A DNA stretch of 64,000 nucleotides. It comes from Dyella humicola. Lineage in GTDB: Bacteria > Pseudomonadota > Gammaproteobacteria > Xanthomonadales > Rhodanobacteraceae. The translations under genes were made by a program, and so were the position numbers. The DNA is taken from assembly GCF_026283945.1 (NCBI RefSeq), contig NZ_JAPDPC010000001.1, positions 2,666,001-2,730,000 of the forward strand, read 5' to 3'. The notes beneath the pieces are model-generated. The model made no database searches. It had not been told where the DNA came from and saw only the letters and a list, made by a program, of their open reading frames with translations. Positions 61,025 to 64,000 of the stretch are shown here, one piece after another; the first letter of the stretch is position 1; each line of letters starts with the position of its first letter.

Positions 61025-62409
61025 CCTTGAACAGCCTTCGCGGCCGACTGCGCTGGATGATCGTCGCGATGCTGCTCGTCGTGTGGGTTCCCCTGGCCAT
61101 CTACAGCTTCTCGCACACCAGTGCAGAACTGGAGGAAATGTCCGATGGCCGGCTTGCCCAGGCCGCCCACACGATCAGCGGGCTGGTCCAGCGTGTCGGC
61201 ATCCAGGGGCTTGTCGGCAACGAGCGGTTACTGGCGAGTGTGCAGAAGAAAAAAGTGATCCAGGCAGCCGGCGATGTTCCCACCTGGGAGTCGGAGGTCG
61301 GTTTCCAGGTCTTCGACCAGCACGGAAAGCTGGTCCTTGGCTCGGCCAACCTGCTGGCGCTGCCGCCCTCTCCGATGGATCGTTCGTCTTACCAGGATCT
61401 GCGCAAGGCTCACCACATCTGGCGCGTCTACACCTACGTGGACACGTCCAACGACATGGTGATCCGTGTGGCCGAGCGCTATGACACTCGCCTCGAGATC
61501 ATCAACACGCTGTGGCTCGAACACGGCCTGCCCTTTCTGCTCGGCCTGCCCGTGCTCGCGTTGCTGATCGGCTGGTCCGTCGCGCGGGGCTTGCGACCAC
61601 TGGTGGCGCTCGCCTCGGCACTATCGTCACGCGAACCCGGCAGCCGCGAGCCGATCACGCTGAACAACGCTCCGCAGGAACTGCAACCCGTACTCACCGC
61701 CCTCAATGCGCAGCTGGCACGGCAAGAGGATGCGCTGGAACGCGAGCGACGTTTCAGTGCCGACGTGGCGCATGAGCTACGCACGCCGCTGGCCTCGATC
61801 ATGCTCAATTTGGAGAGCGCCATGGCGACGAACGATCTGTCCGAAGTGCATGACAGCCTCGCTGGCGCGCAACACAGCGTGGGCACGCTGGCGCGCCGCA
61901 TCGAACAGTTGCTTGCGCTGGCTAAACTCGAAACGGGTACCGCTTCCAGCCAACTCGCCACCGTCGATCTCATGGAAGTGGCCGGCGATGTGATCGAGGA
62001 ATTGACCCAGGTGATCGCCGGCAGCGGCGTGGAGCTTGGCTTCCCGCGGTCGAACACGCCCGTACTGGTGCAGGGCTACGATGCGGCACTCGCCGCTCTG
62101 CTGCGCAACCTGCTGGAGAATGCACTGCGCCATGTGCCGGCCGGAGGCCAGGTCCAGTTAGCCATCGAGCAACACGATCACGAAGCGACCCTGGAGGTGA
62201 TCGACGATGGCCCCGGTATTCCGCCCGAACGCCGGGATGCGGTGTTCGGGCGATTTCATCGCGAAGCATCGAGTCGGGGCGAAGGTTACGGCCTGGGGCT
62301 TTCGATCGTGCAGCGGGCCGCCGGCATGCACAACGCATCCATCGAACTGCTCGACTCGCCGTTCGGCAAGGGCCTACGCGTAAGAGTCGCCATTCCGCTG
62401 GGCGCCTGA
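61021..62409 (+). CDS. QseC/PmrB-type sensor histidine kinase
   Basis: The 462-aa inner-membrane kinase has TM1 at about 12-30 (WMIVAMLLVVWVPLAIYSF), a periplasmic sensor of about 135 residues, and TM2 at about 169-189. H-box FSADVAHELRTPLASIMLNL gives His251; N-box LLRNLLENALRHVPAGG; G1 VIDDGPGIPPERR; G2 SRGEGYGLGLSIVQRA. The periplasmic part resembles the 2CSK_N sensor of QseC/PmrB relatives. The signal is unknown; the neighbouring phosphatase and receptor hint at an envelope or nutrient cue. Confidence 0.94.
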   Translation: MTLNSLRGRLRWMIVAMLLVVWVPLAIYSFSHTSAELEEMSDGRLAQAAHTISGLVQRVGIQGLVGNERLLASVQKKKVIQAAGDVPTWESEVGFQVFDQHGKLVLGSANLLALPPSPMDRSSYQDLRKAHHIWRVYTYVDTSNDMVIRVAERYDTRLEIINTLWLEHGLPFLLGLPVLALLIGWSVARGLRPLVALASALSSREPGSREPITLNNAPQELQPVLTALNAQLARQEDALERERRFSADVAHELRTPLASIMLNLESAMATNDLSEVHDSLAGAQHSVGTLARRIEQLLALAKLETGTASSQLATVDLMEVAGDVIEELTQVIAGSGVELGFPRSNTPVLVQGYDAALAALLRNLLENALRHVPAGGQVQLAIEQHDHEATLEVIDDGPGIPPERRDAVFGRFHREASSRGEGYGLGLSIVQRAAGMHNASIELLDSPFGKGLRVRVAIPLGA

Positions 62410-62498
62410 CTCTTCGGAGAGGCGGTTCAGCGCCAAGCAAACTGACAAGCCGCGGCGGCGTGAGACAATGCGCCTTCCTGTCAGGACCAAGACCTCTC

Positions 62499-62771
62499 AT
62501 GACCGTCCCCAAAGACGCTTTTCGGCGCTTCCAGGAAGAACTCGCCGAACTGGACCGCAAGCAGCCGGCGGCCCAGAAAGAGCTCACGGACGACGCACGC
62601 CTCGCCCTCGCAAAGAGCGAATTCCTTGCAATCCAGAAGCGCTATGGCTTGTCCGTGGCCGATGTCGTTGCGTTCTTTCCTGAAGAGGATGGCATCCAGT
62701 ATCTGCAGCAGCTCATCGCGGCAGGCGAAGCCGGCACCAAGCCCAGGAAGAGCACCAAGAAGCAGCCGTAA
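62499..62771 (+). CDS. Small basic-tailed hypothetical protein
   Basis: This 90-aa protein from the ATG at 62499 (MTVPKDAFRRFQEELAELDR) has a charged helical N-half, then KSEFLAIQKRYGLSVADVVA and a Lys-rich end KPRKSTKKQP. The 'YGLSVADVVAFF' segment vaguely recalls the linker of H-NS-type proteins, but the DNA-binding core of that family is missing, so I do not assign it. The frame is open from 62460 with extra residues. The following 242 bp lead to the MarR gene. Confidence 0.5.
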   Translation: MTVPKDAFRRFQEELAELDRKQPAAQKELTDDARLALAKSEFLAIQKRYGLSVADVVAFFPEEDGIQYLQQLIAAGEAGTKPRKSTKKQP

Positions 62772-62970
62772 GCCTGGTGCTGGCGACTTTGTCGTCCTGG
62801 CCGCTGGGATTTGAATGGGCGTTTGCCGGAAACGTGCTCAATGTCGTCTCCTAAATCGATGCGACGCCGGTGACGGCTACCGCCGACGCAGGCTGGATTT
62901 CGAGATCGGAAAGGCTGCCTCACCCTGCCTGAGATCCCACCCCGCTCGCCTTCATGCATTGCCTTGGACC

Positions 62971-62995
62971 AAATAGATAGGTAACCTACCTATTT
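62971..62995. promoter_or_regulatory. Palindromic operator of the marR-MFS operon
   Basis: The 25-bp near-perfect palindrome AAATAGATAGGTAACCTACC plus TATTT is centred on GGTAACC. It is followed by TATTAT and lies 18-43 bp ahead of the MarR start. This is the size, symmetry and position expected of a MarR-family autoregulatory operator. Confidence 0.7.
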
Positions 62996-63013
62996 ATTAT
63001 CTCTGGCGCTGCT

Positions 63014-63454
63014 ATGGCTACGTCCTCATCCGGCCCAAGCGACGCATCGACGCTCGCCGAACAGTTACGGCCGGCGCTTCACCGGATTATTCGCCTGCTG
63101 AGGCGCACGTCGGACGACGCCCCCATCTCCCCGCTGCAAAACCTGCTGCTGGTGGCGATACACGACCACCCCGGCATTGGCGTAGGTGAACTGGCGAACC
63201 TGGAACGCGTTCGCAGCCCGACCATCAGCGGCCATCTCAAGTCGATGGAGGCTGCCGGACTGGTCAAGCGCGCCACTCCGTCGTCCGGAGACAAGCGTCG
63301 CGTCGGTCTGGTGGTTAACGAGAGTGGGCAGGCCATGATCGAAGCGATGCGCAAGCGACGTACCGACAGCCTCGCCCACGCCCTTGCCCAGCTATCGCCC
63401 GAATCACGCGAGTCGATCCGCCAGGCCATCACTGCATTGAACGAGATCGGCTGA
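63014..63454 (+). CDS. MarR-family transcriptional regulator
   Basis: The 146-aa winged-helix repressor has ISPLQNLLLVAIHDHPGIGV as the first helices, GELANLERVRSPTISGHLKS as the recognition helix, the wing in VKRATPSSGDKRRVGLVVNE, and a C-terminal dimerisation helix. A palindromic operator lies just upstream. Its TGA overlaps the ATG of the MFS exporter gene, so the two form a typical ligand-responsive efflux operon. Confidence 0.94.
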   Translation: MATSSSGPSDASTLAEQLRPALHRIIRLLRRTSDDAPISPLQNLLLVAIHDHPGIGVGELANLERVRSPTISGHLKSMEAAGLVKRATPSSGDKRRVGLVVNESGQAMIEAMRKRRTDSLAHALAQLSPESRESIRQAITALNEIG

Positions 63455-64000
63455 TGACGGAACAGACTTACCCCAACGCCACGCTGACGGGAGACATCGC
63501 CACCGCGGCAGGACACCCTTCCGAGCGGGAGATACGGCAGGTCTTTGCCGGCCTGATCATCGTGCTGGCGCTTGGCGCGATCGATCAGAGCATCGTCGCC
63601 ACCGCCCTGCCCCGCATCGTCCGGGATCTCGGCGGCATCAGCCATCTGTCCTGGGTGGTGACCGCCTACGTGCTGGCCTCGACCGCGACCATGCCGCTGT
63701 ATGGCAAGTTGAGCGATCAGTACGGGCGCAAACCGATGATCTTTGCGGCCATCCTCACGTTTCTGCTCGGCTCGGCCTTGAGCGGTGCCGCGCAGAGCCT
63801 CACCGAACTGATCGTGTTCCGGGCGATTCAGGGGCTGGGCGCAGGCGGCTTGCTGCCACTCGCGCAGATCATCATCGGCGACATGGTGCCGCCGAAACAG
63901 CGCGGTCGTCGCCAGGGTGTGATCGCGGCGGTCTTCGCCATCTGCAGCGTGTTCGGCCCGATCCTCGGCGGCCTTATCACCGACTTGTGGTCCTGGCACT
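63454..64000 (+). CDS. DHA2-type MFS drug exporter (partial)
   Basis: This gene has 182 codons visible before the right edge. It begins MTEQTYPNATLTGDIATAAG, followed by the first membrane segment VFAGLIIVLALGAIDQSIVA. The family signature includes ATALPRIVRDLGGISHLSWV, the MFS loop GKLSDQYGRKPMIFAAI, and IVFRAIQGLGAGGLLPLAQI. These fit EmrB/QacA-like 14-helix exporters. It starts within the marR stop (TGATG). Substrates cannot be inferred. Confidence 0.92.
   Translation, partial: MTEQTYPNATLTGDIATAAGHPSEREIRQVFAGLIIVLALGAIDQSIVATALPRIVRDLGGISHLSWVVTAYVLASTATMPLYGKLSDQYGRKPMIFAAILTFLLGSALSGAAQSLTELIVFRAIQGLGAGGLLPLAQIIIGDMVPPKQRGRRQGVIAAVFAICSVFGPILGGLITDLWSWH

Noticed and set aside
63079-63999. 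306-codon minus-strand frame over marR and the MFS gene
   Set aside because: Antisense shadow of two clear genes.

Overview
The window is a GC-rich chromosomal segment of a gammaproteobacterium. Several things point to the Xanthomonadales, most likely Rhodanobacteraceae (Dyella/Rhodanobacter/Frateuria type); this is inference from gene order and protein style, without a database search. The clues are the gene order pyrG-kdsA-eno-ftsB-ispD-ispF-truD...surE-pcm-yqaA-nlpD with no rpoS in view after nlpD, a his operon led by a TrpR-like gene, a Trp-derived NAD gene (3-hydroxyanthranilate dioxygenase), and dispersed palindromic intergenic repeats.

Layout. 1-3.3 kb (minus): distal part of an exopolysaccharide export operon resembling the XrtA/PEP-CTERM type: lipoprotein exporter, chain-length protein, BY-kinase-like ATPase without the P-loop lysine, and the start of an outer-membrane protein. 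3.6-5.4 kb: divergent methyltransferase and short-chain dehydrogenase. 5.5-6.2 kb: five tRNA genes (Arg-ACG, then Pro-Arg-His-Lys) with two readable promoters and a terminator. 6.4-9.8 kb: ftsH-rlmE, divergent from yhbY and an Mth938-like gene. 9.9-20.8 kb: housekeeping block from pyrG down to nlpD, interrupted by an oppositely oriented smr gene and by a 267-bp nested inverted repeat at the start of ispD. 21.1-25.1 kb: cyoABCD quinol oxidase without cyoE. 25.3-25.9 kb: a 670-bp imperfect palindrome. 26-32 kb: aminopeptidase P, parE, a PLP enzyme, HAAO and a NUDIX hydrolase. 32.6-35.7 kb: two tandem amino-acid permeases. 36-39.7 kb: HiPIP, methionine salvage genes mtnB-mtnD-mtnC, and a C13-type peptidase. 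39.7-45 kb: sulfate ABC transporter (cysA-W-T-sbp order, transcribed from sbp) and an FAD/NAD(P) protein upstream of it. 45.3-52.9 kb: complete hisGDCBHAF(IE) operon preceded by yerC, with a clear promoter and a trp-operator-like palindrome in its 5' leader. 53-64 kb: MarC, an envelope cassette (DUF2946-like, Cys-motif outer membrane protein, TlpA thioredoxin), TonB receptor, PAP2 acid phosphatase, a two-component system, a small protein, and a MarR regulator overlapping an MFS exporter that runs off the window.

The least expected features are non-coding: (i) the A-B-B'-C-C'-A' cruciform-like repeat that contains the ispD start codon and an inverted copy of it; (ii) the long palindrome upstream of cyoA, whose ends match two 131/132-bp elements placed just after smr and parE; (iii) REP-like inverted pairs just after stop codons; and (iv) candidate operators for YerC, the OmpR-type regulator and MarR.
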